Source: Stenotrophomonas maltophilia
GTDB taxonomy: Bacteria > Pseudomonadota > Gammaproteobacteria > Xanthomonadales > Xanthomonadaceae
DNA length: 64,000 nucleotides
Direction: 5' to 3'
Assembly (NCBI RefSeq): GCF_025642255.1
Contig: NZ_CP106759.1
Location: 1,577,501-1,641,500, forward strand
Part shown: positions 36,803 through 44,420 of the stretch, piece after piece
Position numbering within the stretch: the first letter of the stretch is position 1
How the letters are laid out: the number at the start of each line of letters is the position of its first letter
Position numbers and translations under genes: made by a program
Notes under the pieces: model-generated
What the model was told of the DNA's origin: nothing
Databases searched by the model: none
What the model saw: only the letters and a program-made list of their open reading frames with translations

Positions 36803-37483
36803 GTGATCGACAAGACCGTGGCCAGCGTGGAAGCAGCGGTGGCCGATATCCATGATGGCGCCACCGTGATGATCGGCGGCTTTGGCACGGCGGGCATGCC
36901 CGACGAGCTGATCGACGCGCTCATCGCACAGGGTGCGCGCGAGCTGTGCATCATCAACAACAACGCCGGCAACGGCGATACCGGCCTGGCCGCGCTGATC
37001 AGGCACAAGCGCGTGCGTCGCATCGTCTGCTCGTTTCCGCGCCAGGCCGATTCGCAGCATTTCGACGCCGCCTACCGCGCCGGTGAGATCGAACTGGAGC
37101 TGGTGCCGCAGGGCAATCTGGCCGCGCGCATCCACGCGGCGGGTTCCGGCCTGGGCGCGATCTTCACCCCGACCGGCTACGGCACCGAGCTGGCGCAGGG
37201 CAAGGAGACGCGTGAGATCGACGGGCGTCACTTCGTGCTTGAGTACCCGCTGCACGCTGATTTCGCGCTGATCAAGGCCGACCGCGGCGACCGTTGGGGC
37301 AACCTGGTGTACCGCAAGACCGCACGCAACTTCGGCCCGCTGATGGCGATGGCCGCGCGCTGCGCCATCGTGCAGGTGCGTGAGGTGGTGCCGCTGGGTG
37401 AACTGGACCCGGAGGCCGTGGTGACCCCGGGCATCTTCGTGCAGCGCGTGGTGCCGGTGGCCGCAGCGGGGGTGCAGGCATGA
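36803..37483 (+). CDS. pcaI: 3-oxoadipate CoA-transferase, subunit A
   Basis: 226 residues. With PcaJ it moves CoA from succinyl-CoA to 3-oxoadipate. Family motifs: VMIGGFGTAGMPDELIDALI, ELCIINNNAGNGDTGLA, FPRQADSQHF, ELELVPQGNLAARIHAAGSG and GAIFTPTGYGTELA. Start is GTG 36803 with AAGGAG seven bases before; no in-frame ATG fits. It overlaps pcaJ by four bases (ATGA), as expected for a heteromeric enzyme. First gene of the pcaIJFHGBDC unit and preceded by two PcaR-type palindromes. Confidence 0.95.
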   Translation: MIDKTVASVEAAVADIHDGATVMIGGFGTAGMPDELIDALIAQGARELCIINNNAGNGDTGLAALIRHKRVRRIVCSFPRQADSQHFDAAYRAGEIELELVPQGNLAARIHAAGSGLGAIFTPTGYGTELAQGKETREIDGRHFVLEYPLHADFALIKADRGDRWGNLVYRKTARNFGPLMAMAARCAIVQVREVVPLGELDPEAVVTPGIFVQRVVPVAAAGVQA

Positions 37484-38127
37484 ACAAGCTCAGCCGCGAA
37501 CAGATGGCCGCGCGCGTGGCGCGTGACATTCCCGAAGGTGCCTACGTCAACCTGGGCATTGGCCTGCCGACCACGGTGGCCAATTTCCTGCCGGCCGACA
37601 AGGAGATCTTCCTGCAGTCGGAGAATGGCCTGCTGGGCATGGGACCGGCGCCGGCGCCTGGCCGGGAGGATCCGGATCTGATCAATGCCGGCAAGCAGCC
37701 GGTCACCCTGCTGACCGGGGGCTGCTATTTCCACCATGCCGATTCGTTCGCGATGATGCGTGGCGGCCACCTCGATATCTGCGTGCTGGGTGCCTTCCAG
37801 GTCTCGGTGCAGGGCGACCTCGCCAACTGGAGCACCGGGGCCCCCGATGCGATTCCGGCCGTGGGCGGCGCGATGGACCTGGCCATCGGTGCCAAGCAGG
37901 TGTTCGTGATGATGGACCTGTTCACCAAGAAGGGCGAGAGCAAGCTGGTGACCGAGTGCAGCTACCCGTTGACCGGGCTGCGCTGCGTGTCGCGCGTGTA
38001 CACCGATGTGGCGGTGTTCGCTCTGGGGGCTGATGGCGCGACCGTGCTGGAGATGGTGGAAGGCATGGATATCGGACAACTGCGTGAACTGACCGGCCTG
38101 CCGCTGGCACTGGCCGAGGGAGCCTGA
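37480..38127 (+). CDS. pcaJ: 3-oxoadipate CoA-transferase, subunit B
   Basis: 215 residues. It carries the catalytic Glu that forms the CoA thioester in [12 protein letters not shown]. Other marks: [17 protein letters not shown] near the N-terminus, [13 protein letters not shown] and [28 protein letters not shown]. Length is that of PcaJ/CatJ. It overlaps pcaI and is one base away from pcaF. The pca rather than cat assignment rests on the surrounding protocatechuate genes. Confidence 0.95.
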   Translation: MNKLSREQMAARVARDIPEGAYVNLGIGLPTTVANFLPADKEIFLQSENGLLGMGPAPAPGREDPDLINAGKQPVTLLTGGCYFHHADSFAMMRGGHLDICVLGAFQVSVQGDLANWSTGAPDAIPAVGGAMDLAIGAKQVFVMMDLFTKKGESKLVTECSYPLTGLRCVSRVYTDVAVFALGADGATVLEMVEGMDIGQLRELTGLPLALAEGA

Positions 38128-38128
38128 G

Positions 38129-39343
38129 ATGAGCCTGCACGAGACCTACATCGTCGATGGCATCCGTACCCCGATCGGTCGCTATGGTGGTGCGCTGTCC
38201 GGCGTGCGCGCTGACGACCTCGGCGCGGTTCCGCTGAAGGCACTGCTGGCGCGCCACCCGCAGCTGGATCCGGCGCTGGTCGACGACGTCTACCTCGGCT
38301 GTGCCAACCAGGCCGGCGAAGACAACCGGAACGTTGCGCGCATGAGCCTGCTGCTGGCCGGCCTGCCGGTGACGGTGCCGGGCAGCACGATCAACCGCCT
38401 GTGCGGGTCGGGCCTGGATGCGATCGGCACGGTGGCCCGTGGGATCGCCACGGGCGAGCTGGGTCTGGCCATTGCCGGTGGTGTGGAGTCGATGTCGCGC
38501 GCGCCATTCGTGATGGGCAAGGCGACCTCGCCGTTCGCCCGCGACCAGCAGATTGAAGACACCACCATGGGCTGGCGCTTCATCAACTCCCGCCTGCGCG
38601 AGCTGCATGGCGTGGAGACCATGGGCCAGACCGCCGAGAACGTGGCCGAGCGCTACGCCATCAGCCGCGAGGACCAGGATGCGTTCGCGCTGCGCAGCCA
38701 GCAACGCACCGCCGTCGCGCAGGCGCGTGGATTCTTCGATGGCGAAATCGAGGCGGTGGAGGTGCCGGGCCGCAGGCGCGGCGAGACCGTGACTGTCGAC
38801 CGCGATGAACACCCGCGCGGCGATACCACCGCAGACGCTCTGGCCGGACTGAAGCCACTGTTCCGGCAACCCGGAACGGTGACCGCAGGCAATGCCTCGG
38901 GCATCAATGATGGTGCCGCGGCGTTGCTGCTGGCGTCCGGTGCGCAGGTCAAGGCGCTGGGCCTCACCCCGCGCGCACGCATTCTCGGCTTTGCCAGCGC
39001 CGGCGTGGAGCCGGCAATCATGGGCATGGGCCCGGTGCCGGCCAGCCAGAAGCTGATGACGCGCCTGGGCTTGTCCATCGCCGATTTCGATGCCATTGAG
39101 CTGAACGAAGCGTTCGCCTCGCAGAGCCTGGCCTGCATGCGCCAGCTGGGCCTGGCCGATGATGCCGCGCACGTGAACCCCAACGGCGGCGCCATCGCAC
39201 TGGGGCACCCGCTGGGCATGAGCGGTGCGCGCCTGGCCCTGACCCTGCTGCGCCAGCTGGAAGCCACCGGGGGCCGGCGTGGCCTGGCCACGATGTGCAT
39301 CGGCGTGGGGCAGGGTGTAGCCCTGGCCATTGAGCGCGTGTGA
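38129..39343 (+). CDS. pcaF: 3-oxoadipyl-CoA thiolase
   Basis: 404 residues. It cleaves 3-oxoadipyl-CoA with CoA to give acetyl-CoA and succinyl-CoA, ending the beta-ketoadipate pathway. The nucleophilic Cys lies in [12 protein letters not shown]. His and Cys of the second half are in [19 protein letters not shown] and [25 protein letters not shown] and the start [20 protein letters not shown] are characteristic of PcaF/PaaJ thiolases. It begins one base after the pcaJ stop region and is followed by pcaH at 67 bp. Confidence 0.95.
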   Translation: MSLHETYIVDGIRTPIGRYGGALSGVRADDLGAVPLKALLARHPQLDPALVDDVYLGCANQAGEDNRNVARMSLLLAGLPVTVPGSTINRLCGSGLDAIGTVARGIATGELGLAIAGGVESMSRAPFVMGKATSPFARDQQIEDTTMGWRFINSRLRELHGVETMGQTAENVAERYAISREDQDAFALRSQQRTAVAQARGFFDGEIEAVEVPGRRRGETVTVDRDEHPRGDTTADALAGLKPLFRQPGTVTAGNASGINDGAAALLLASGAQVKALGLTPRARILGFASAGVEPAIMGMGPVPASQKLMTRLGLSIADFDAIELNEAFASQSLACMRQLGLADDAAHVNPNGGAIALGHPLGMSGARLALTLLRQLEATGGRRGLATMCIGVGQGVALAIERV

Positions 39344-39410
39344 GCCCCAACGAACCCATGATCTGCACGACAGCCGCGGCCTGCGGGCCGCTCGCCAACA
39401 GGAGTACGCC

Positions 39411-40121
39411 ATGAGCGATCCCACTCAACTGCGCGGCTACCGCACGCCGTATCCCGGCAGCCAGCCGCCGCGCATCCACCTGCCGTATGCCTCCACCGCG
39501 CTGCGTGGCCCGGGTACCGATCCGATCGCCATCCCGGTGACGCTCTCGGAAGTGACCGGCCCGAGCATCAACCGCATCACCCTGGGTGAGCACGCCGCGG
39601 ACCTGACCGCAGGTTTCCCCGGCCAGCCGCAGGGCGAGCGCATCATCGTCAGCGGCCGCGTGCTGGACGAGAATGGCCGCCCGGTGCGCAACACCGTGGT
39701 CGAGGTATGGCAGTGCAACGCTGCTGGCCGTTACCTGCACAAGGGTGACCAGCACGATGCACCGCTGGATCCCAACTTCAAGGGTACAGGCCAGGTGCTG
39801 ACCGACAGCGAAGGCCGTTACCGCTTCACCACCATCAAGCCCGGCGCCTACCCGTGGCGCAACCACTACAACGCCTGGCGCCCGGCGCACATCCATTTCT
39901 CTCTGCATGGCGATGGCATCGGCCAGCGGCTGGTCACGCAGATGTACTTCCCCAACGACCCACTGCTGGCGTTCGATCCCATCTACAACTGCGTGGACGA
40001 TGCCAATGCGCGCGCGCGCATGGTGTCCTCGTTCGATTGGGAGAACACGGCCAATGAGTTCGCGCTGGGTTACCGCTTCGACATCGTGCTGCGCGGTCGC
40101 AAAATGACCGTCTGGGAGTAA
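39411..40121 (+). CDS. pcaH: Protocatechuate 3,4-dioxygenase, beta subunit
   Basis: 236 residues. The beta subunit holds the non-haem Fe(III) that cleaves protocatechuate between its hydroxyls. Iron ligands are visible: Tyr in AAGRYLHKGDQ, Tyr in GAYPWRNHYNAWRPAHIHFS and the two His of that segment. VVEVWQCNAAGRY and GRVLDENGRPV are intradiol dioxygenase motifs. Start is ATG 39411 with AGGAG six bases before; the open frame extends back to 39330, overlapping pcaF. Paired with pcaG four bases downstream. Confidence 0.95.
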   Translation: MSDPTQLRGYRTPYPGSQPPRIHLPYASTALRGPGTDPIAIPVTLSEVTGPSINRITLGEHAADLTAGFPGQPQGERIIVSGRVLDENGRPVRNTVVEVWQCNAAGRYLHKGDQHDAPLDPNFKGTGQVLTDSEGRYRFTTIKPGAYPWRNHYNAWRPAHIHFSLHGDGIGQRLVTQMYFPNDPLLAFDPIYNCVDDANARARMVSSFDWENTANEFALGYRFDIVLRGRKMTVWE

Positions 40122-40125
40122 GACC

Positions 40126-40689
40126 ATGAGTTTCCAATCCACTCCGTGGCAGACCGTCGGCCCGTACTACCGCCTGGGCCTGGAACCGCTGTACCGCACC
40201 GACATCGCCCCGGCCACCGCGCAGGGCGAACGCGTGCACGTGCAGGGCCAGGTGTTCGATGGCAATGGCGTGCCGGTGTCCGATGCCGTGCTGGAAATCT
40301 GGCAGGCCGACGCACAGGGCATCTATGCCCATGGCGAAGACCCGCGCCGCGACGACCACGACCCGGCTTTCGATGGCTGGGGCCGCGTGCCGACCGATGA
40401 GCAGGGGCGGTTTGCCTTCAGCACCGTCAAGCCGGGCCGCGTGCCGGGCCTGCGCGGCGAGCCGCAGGCACCGCACCTAATCGTGCTGGTGTTCATGCGT
40501 GGCCTGCTGCAGGCTGTGCGGGGTCGCATCTACTTCAGCGACGAGACCAGCAATGGCGAGGACGGCATCCTCGCGCTGGTACCGCCCGAGCGCCGTCACA
40601 CGCTGGTTGCGCAGGCGCAGGGCAAGGGTCTGTACCGGTGGGACGTGCGCATGCAGGGCCCGGATGAGACGGTCTTCTTCGCCTACTGA
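40126..40689 (+). CDS. pcaG: Protocatechuate 3,4-dioxygenase, alpha subunit
   Basis: 187 residues, the alpha subunit length. Intradiol fold with TPWQTVGPYYRLGLEP at the N-terminus, GQVFDGNGVPVSDAVLEIWQADAQGIY in the core and ETSNGEDGILALVPPERRHTLVA near the end. It lacks the metal ligands but completes the active site of the alpha-beta protomer. The product, 3-carboxy-cis,cis-muconate, is the substrate of the next gene product, PcaB. A 90-bp gap follows. Confidence 0.95.
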   Translation: MSFQSTPWQTVGPYYRLGLEPLYRTDIAPATAQGERVHVQGQVFDGNGVPVSDAVLEIWQADAQGIYAHGEDPRRDDHDPAFDGWGRVPTDEQGRFAFSTVKPGRVPGLRGEPQAPHLIVLVFMRGLLQAVRGRIYFSDETSNGEDGILALVPPERRHTLVAQAQGKGLYRWDVRMQGPDETVFFAY

Positions 40690-40779
40690 TCGCGGCGCGC
40701 GCGACGCGCCTTCCGGCCACTCCACGCCCGCACGCAGCGGGCGCGGGTAAGCTGTGGCCACCCAGGATGGACTGCACCG

Positions 40780-42123
40780 ATGAGCCTCTCCCCAACGCTG
40801 CTGGGCGGTCTGTTCGGCGATTCTGCCGTCGACGCCGTGTTCAGTGATCAAGCGCGCCTGCAGGCGATGCTGGACGTCGAGCGCGCGCTGGCACGCGCGC
40901 AGGTGCGGTGCGGGGTGATTCCCGCCACTGCACTGGCCCCGATCGAAGCGGCCTGCCGCGCCGATCTGTATGCGCTGCCGGCGCTGTCGGCCGCCACCGC
41001 GCTGGCTGGCAACCCGGCCATTCCATTGGTCAAGGCGCTCACTGCGCAGGTCAAGGCGAATGATGCCGAAGCCGCGCGCTGGGTGCACTGGGGTGCCACC
41101 AGCCAGGACATCATCGACACCGGCGCCGTATTGCAGCTGCGCACGGCGGTCGGTCACGTGCAGACGCGACTGCAGGCGCTGTGCACGGCGTTGGCGCGGC
41201 TGGCCGAGGCCGAGCGCGGCACCGGTCTGCCGGGACGCACGCTGCTGCAGCAGGCCGTGCCGGTAACCTTCGGGTTGAAGGCCGCCGGTTGGCTTGATGC
41301 CCTGCAGCGCAGCCAGCGGCGCCTGGATGCGCTGGCCGAAGACACTCTGGTGCTGCAGTTCGGTGGCGCCGCGGGCACGCTGGCCTCGCTGCAGACGCGC
41401 GGGTTGGACGTGGCCGAGGCCCTGGCTGCCGAGTTGCAGTTGCCGCTGCCGGCGCTGCCCTGGCACACCGCACGTGATCGTATTGCCGAACTGGGCAGCG
41501 TGTTCGCGCTGCTGACCGGCAGCCTCGGCAAGATCGCCAGCGATATCGTGCTGCTGATGCAGTCCGAGGTGGCGGAGGCCTTCGAGCCGGCCGGGGAGGG
41601 CAAGGGGGGCTCCTCGGCGATGCCGCACAAGCGCAATCCGGTGGGCTGCGTGGCGGCCATCGCCGCCGCCACGCGCGTGCCGGGCCTGCTGTCCACGTTG
41701 TTCAGCGCCATGCCGCAGCCGCACGAGCGCGCGGCCGGGCAGTGGCATGCCGAGTGGGAGACCGTGCCGGAGATCGTCCGCCTGTGTGCGGGCAGCCTGG
41801 CCCAGGTGGAGATGGTGGTGCAGGGCCTGCAACTGGACCGCGCACGCATGCGCCAGCATCTGGACAGCCATGGCGGCCTGCTCTACGCCGAGGCCGTGGC
41901 GGTCACCCTGGGCGAGCGTATCGGCAAGTCGTCCGCGCACGCCCTGGTGGAGCAGGCCGCGAAGCAGGCGCTGGCGCAATCGCAGCATCTTCGCGACGTG
42001 CTGGCGCAGACGCCGGAGGTCACCTCGCAGCTTTCCGCTGCAGAACTGGATGCCCTGTTCGCTGCCGACAGCTGGCGCGGCATGGCCGATACCTGGATCG
42101 ACCGCGTGCTCGCGCGCGGCTGA
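40780..42123 (+). CDS. pcaB: 3-carboxy-cis,cis-muconate cycloisomerase
   Basis: 447 residues of the fumarase/aspartase superfamily. Superfamily signature GGSSAMPHKRNPV near residue 285, WVHWGATSQDIIDTG near 110, and a helical core. PcaB cyclises 3-carboxymuconate to 4-carboxymuconolactone. Start is ATG 40780. The position between pcaG and pcaD separates it from adenylosuccinate lyase and argininosuccinate lyase, which share the fold. No internal promoter is obvious in the 90-bp gap before it. Confidence 0.93.
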   Translation: MSLSPTLLGGLFGDSAVDAVFSDQARLQAMLDVERALARAQVRCGVIPATALAPIEAACRADLYALPALSAATALAGNPAIPLVKALTAQVKANDAEAARWVHWGATSQDIIDTGAVLQLRTAVGHVQTRLQALCTALARLAEAERGTGLPGRTLLQQAVPVTFGLKAAGWLDALQRSQRRLDALAEDTLVLQFGGAAGTLASLQTRGLDVAEALAAELQLPLPALPWHTARDRIAELGSVFALLTGSLGKIASDIVLLMQSEVAEAFEPAGEGKGGSSAMPHKRNPVGCVAAIAAATRVPGLLSTLFSAMPQPHERAAGQWHAEWETVPEIVRLCAGSLAQVEMVVQGLQLDRARMRQHLDSHGGLLYAEAVAVTLGERIGKSSAHALVEQAAKQALAQSQHLRDVLAQTPEVTSQLSAAELDALFAADSWRGMADTWIDRVLARG

Positions 42124-42149
42124 TCCCCACGTTCACCGCTGGAGCACGC

Positions 42150-42935
42150 ATGCCCTTCCTCGACCTTCCGCAGCACCGCCTGCATTACCAGACCGAGGGC
42201 CGTGCCGATGCGCCATGGCTGACGTTCTGCAATTCGCTCGGTACCGACCTGGGCATGTGGCAGCCGCAGGTGGGTGCGCTGGCCTCGCAGTATCGAATCC
42301 TGCGTTATGACCGTCGGGGCCACGGCCAGTCCAGCGCTCCGCCGGGCTTGTACACCGTGGCCGAACTGGGCGCCGACGTGCTGGCCCTGTGGGATCACGT
42401 GGGCGTCGAGCGCAGCCATTTCTGCGGTCTTTCGATCGGTGGTCTGACCGGGCAGTGGCTGGGCGTGCATGCGGGCAACCGGCTGCGCACGCTCACCGTG
42501 GCCGCCACCGCGGCGAAGATCGGCACGCTGGAGAGCTGGCAGGCGCGTATGGCCCAGGTCCAGCACGATGGCTTGTTGCCCCTCGTGGATGGCACCCGCG
42601 AACGCTGGTTCACCGCTGCCTTCGCACAGACCCATGCCAGCCAGGTGGAAGAGATCCTGCAGGTATTCCTGGCGACCCGCGTCGACGGTTACGTCGGCTG
42701 CTGCAACGCTGTGGCAACGGCCGACTTCCGCGATGTGCTGGGCCGCATCGGCGTGCCGCTGCTGGCCATTGCCGGTGATGATGATCCGGTGTGCGTGCCG
42801 ACCGATCTGCAGGCAATCGCCGAGGGCGTGGCCCATGGCCACTACGCCGCTGTCCCGGGCCGCCACATCTGCAATCTGGAGTCGCCGCAGGCATTCACTT
42901 CCGCACTGGCTGCGCATCTTTCCGCGCAGCACTGA
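42150..42935 (+). CDS. pcaD: 3-oxoadipate enol-lactonase
   Basis: 261 residues, alpha/beta hydrolase. The nucleophile is Ser in FCGLSIGGLTGQWLG, with the acid in AGDDDPVCVP and His in GRHICNLESP. LTFCNSLGTDLGMWQPQ and RYDRRGHGQSS are PcaD motifs. It hydrolyses 3-oxoadipate enol-lactone to 3-oxoadipate, the PcaIJ substrate. Start is ATG 42150 with GGAG six bases before, which excludes a longer frame running back into pcaB. Separate from pcaC; there is no pcaL fusion here. Confidence 0.94.
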   Translation: MPFLDLPQHRLHYQTEGRADAPWLTFCNSLGTDLGMWQPQVGALASQYRILRYDRRGHGQSSAPPGLYTVAELGADVLALWDHVGVERSHFCGLSIGGLTGQWLGVHAGNRLRTLTVAATAAKIGTLESWQARMAQVQHDGLLPLVDGTRERWFTAAFAQTHASQVEEILQVFLATRVDGYVGCCNAVATADFRDVLGRIGVPLLAIAGDDDPVCVPTDLQAIAEGVAHGHYAAVPGRHICNLESPQAFTSALAAHLSAQH

Positions 42936-42959
42936 CCCCCGCATAACAGGTAGACCACG

Positions 42960-43346
42960 ATGGACGAACAGGAACGCTACGAAGCCGGCCTTGCGGTGCG
43001 CCGCCAGGTGCTGGGCGAGGCACACGTTGAACGCTCGCTGCAGGCGCGCACCGATTTCACCACCGAATTCCAGGACTTCATCACCCGCACAGCGTGGGGC
43101 ACGGTGTGGACGCGCGAGGGGCTGCCGCGGCATACGCGCTCGCTGCTGACCATCGTGATGATGGTGGCGCTGGGCCACGACGAGGAGTTCAAGCTGCACA
43201 TCCGTGCCGCCCGCAACAACGGCGTCACGCCGGAGCAGATCAAGGAAGTGCTGCTGCAGGCTGCGATCTACTGTGGCGTGCCTGCGGCCAACCACGCCTT
43301 CGCGCTGGCTAAGCCGATTCTGGAAGAGCAGGCCGCCGAGGGCTGA
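42960..43346 (+). CDS. pcaC: 4-carboxymuconolactone decarboxylase
   Basis: 128 residues of the carboxymuconolactone decarboxylase family: RYEAGLAVRRQVLGEAHVERSL, FQDFITRTAWGTVWTREGLPRHTRSLLTI, GHDEEFKLHIRAARNNGVTPEQIKEVLLQ and the terminal YCGVPAANHAFALA. It decarboxylates 4-carboxymuconolactone to the enol-lactone. Last gene of the pca unit; SMAG-type palindromes follow before the convergent regulator gene. Confidence 0.95.
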   Translation: MDEQERYEAGLAVRRQVLGEAHVERSLQARTDFTTEFQDFITRTAWGTVWTREGLPRHTRSLLTIVMMVALGHDEEFKLHIRAARNNGVTPEQIKEVLLQAAIYCGVPAANHAFALAKPILEEQAAEG

Positions 43347-43355
43347 TGCCGGTTC

Positions 43356-43454
43356 CGCCGGGCGTGGCCCGGCGCTACCGGGCCGCGTTGTGGTAGCGCC
43401 GGGCCATGCCCGGCGAGCGCAGCGGCCCACGATGACGCCGGGCCATGCCCGGCG
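43356..43454. repeat. Three SMAG-type palindromes between pcaC and pcaR
   Basis: Units at 43356-43378 (minus orientation, ends in CTAC), 43393-43415 (plus, GTAG head) and 43432-43454 (plus, head changed to ATGA). The first two form an inverted pair that could fold into one larger hairpin, a likely transcription boundary between convergent operons. Confidence 0.82.
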
Positions 43455-43461
43455 GCGTGCC

Positions 43462-44334
43462 TCAATTCAACAACGTGCCCAATCGCTGCGCCGCTTCGCG
43501 CAGGCGCGGCAGCAGCTGGGTCTGCATCACGCCCAGACCGATACGGCCCGCCTGGGTGCCGATGTTCAACGCACCAATCACGTCACCGCTGCGCGAACGC
43601 ACAGGCACTGCGATCGAGCGTAGGCCGATCTCCAGTTCCTGGTCGACCAGGGACACACCTTCGCGGCGCACCTTCTCCAGCGTGTCCAGGAAATCATCCA
43701 TACGGGTGATGGTGCGCTCGGTGCGCGGCCGCAGCGGATTGCGTTCCAGATAGCCTTCCAGCGTGTCGCGCGGCAACGCCGCGAGCAACACGCGGCCCAT
43801 CGATGTGCAGTAGGCAGGCAGACGGCTGCCCGCGCGCAGTCCAATCGACATGATGCGTACGGTTTCCGCACGTGCCACGTACAGGATGTCGTCGCCGTCC
43901 AGCACGCCCAGCGAGCAGGATTCATGCACGTCGTCGCGCAGGGCATCGAGCACCGGCTGCGCTGCGGCGGTCATCGACGACGACGCCACATAGGCACCGC
44001 CCATGCCCAGCACGCGCGGCAGCAGCACGTAGCCACGGCCCTGTTCGCCGACATAGCCCAGCTTTTCCAGCGTATACAGCACGCGCCGCACCGCGGCACG
44101 CGAGATGCCGGTATCGGTGCTGATCTGTGACATGGTCACTTCGCGTGGGTGCTGCGAGAACACGCTCAGCACGGCCAGGCCGCGACCGAGCGATGTCATG
44201 AAGTCCGGATCGCCCTGGTTGTCCTGGATCTGCTGCATCAGCTCATGGGCCAGGCCACGGTCCTGCGGCGGGACAGGAGCGCGCTTGGGGCGACGGCTGG
44301 GAGGAACGGCGGCAGGCATGGCAGCAGCTTTCAT
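43462..44334 (-). CDS. pcaR: IclR-family regulator of protocatechuate/quinate catabolism (PcaR/PcaU/PobR type)
   Basis: 290 residues. After a ~45-residue basic/Pro tail comes the winged helix (LGRGLAVLSVFSQHPREVTMSQISTDTGISRAAVRRVLYTLEKLGYV) and then the IclR ligand domain (SVGVL-like SCSLGVLDGDDILYVARAE, LPAYCTSMGRVLLAAL, DQELEIGLRSIAVPVRSRSGDVIGALNIG). That combination is the PcaR/PcaU/PobR subfamily. It is convergent with pcaC and 86 bp downstream of quiA on the same strand, so likely expressed with quiA. Related palindromes upstream of the three units are its probable targets. The ligand is likely protocatechuate or 3-oxoadipate. The exact start is uncertain (ATGs at 44334 and 44319). Confidence 0.88.
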   Translation of the reverse strand: MKAAAMPAAVPPSRRPKRAPVPPQDRGLAHELMQQIQDNQGDPDFMTSLGRGLAVLSVFSQHPREVTMSQISTDTGISRAAVRRVLYTLEKLGYVGEQGRGYVLLPRVLGMGGAYVASSSMTAAAQPVLDALRDDVHESCSLGVLDGDDILYVARAETVRIMSIGLRAGSRLPAYCTSMGRVLLAALPRDTLEGYLERNPLRPRTERTITRMDDFLDTLEKVRREGVSLVDQELEIGLRSIAVPVRSRSGDVIGALNIGTQAGRIGLGVMQTQLLPRLREAAQRLGTLLN

Positions 44335-44383
44335 CGGGTTCGACCTTGCATGGTAAGCGCTCGCACCAGCAACCGGTACCCGG

Positions 44384-44410
44384 GTAGCGCCGCCCGGCAG
44401 GCGACGCTAC
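44384..44410. repeat. Short GTAG-headed hairpin between quiA and pcaR
   Basis: GTAGCGCC...GGCGACGCTAC forms an imperfect stem about 10 bp downstream of the quiA stop. A truncated SMAG-like unit that may reduce readthrough into pcaR. Confidence 0.5.
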
Positions 44411-44420
44411 GGGGCAGGGT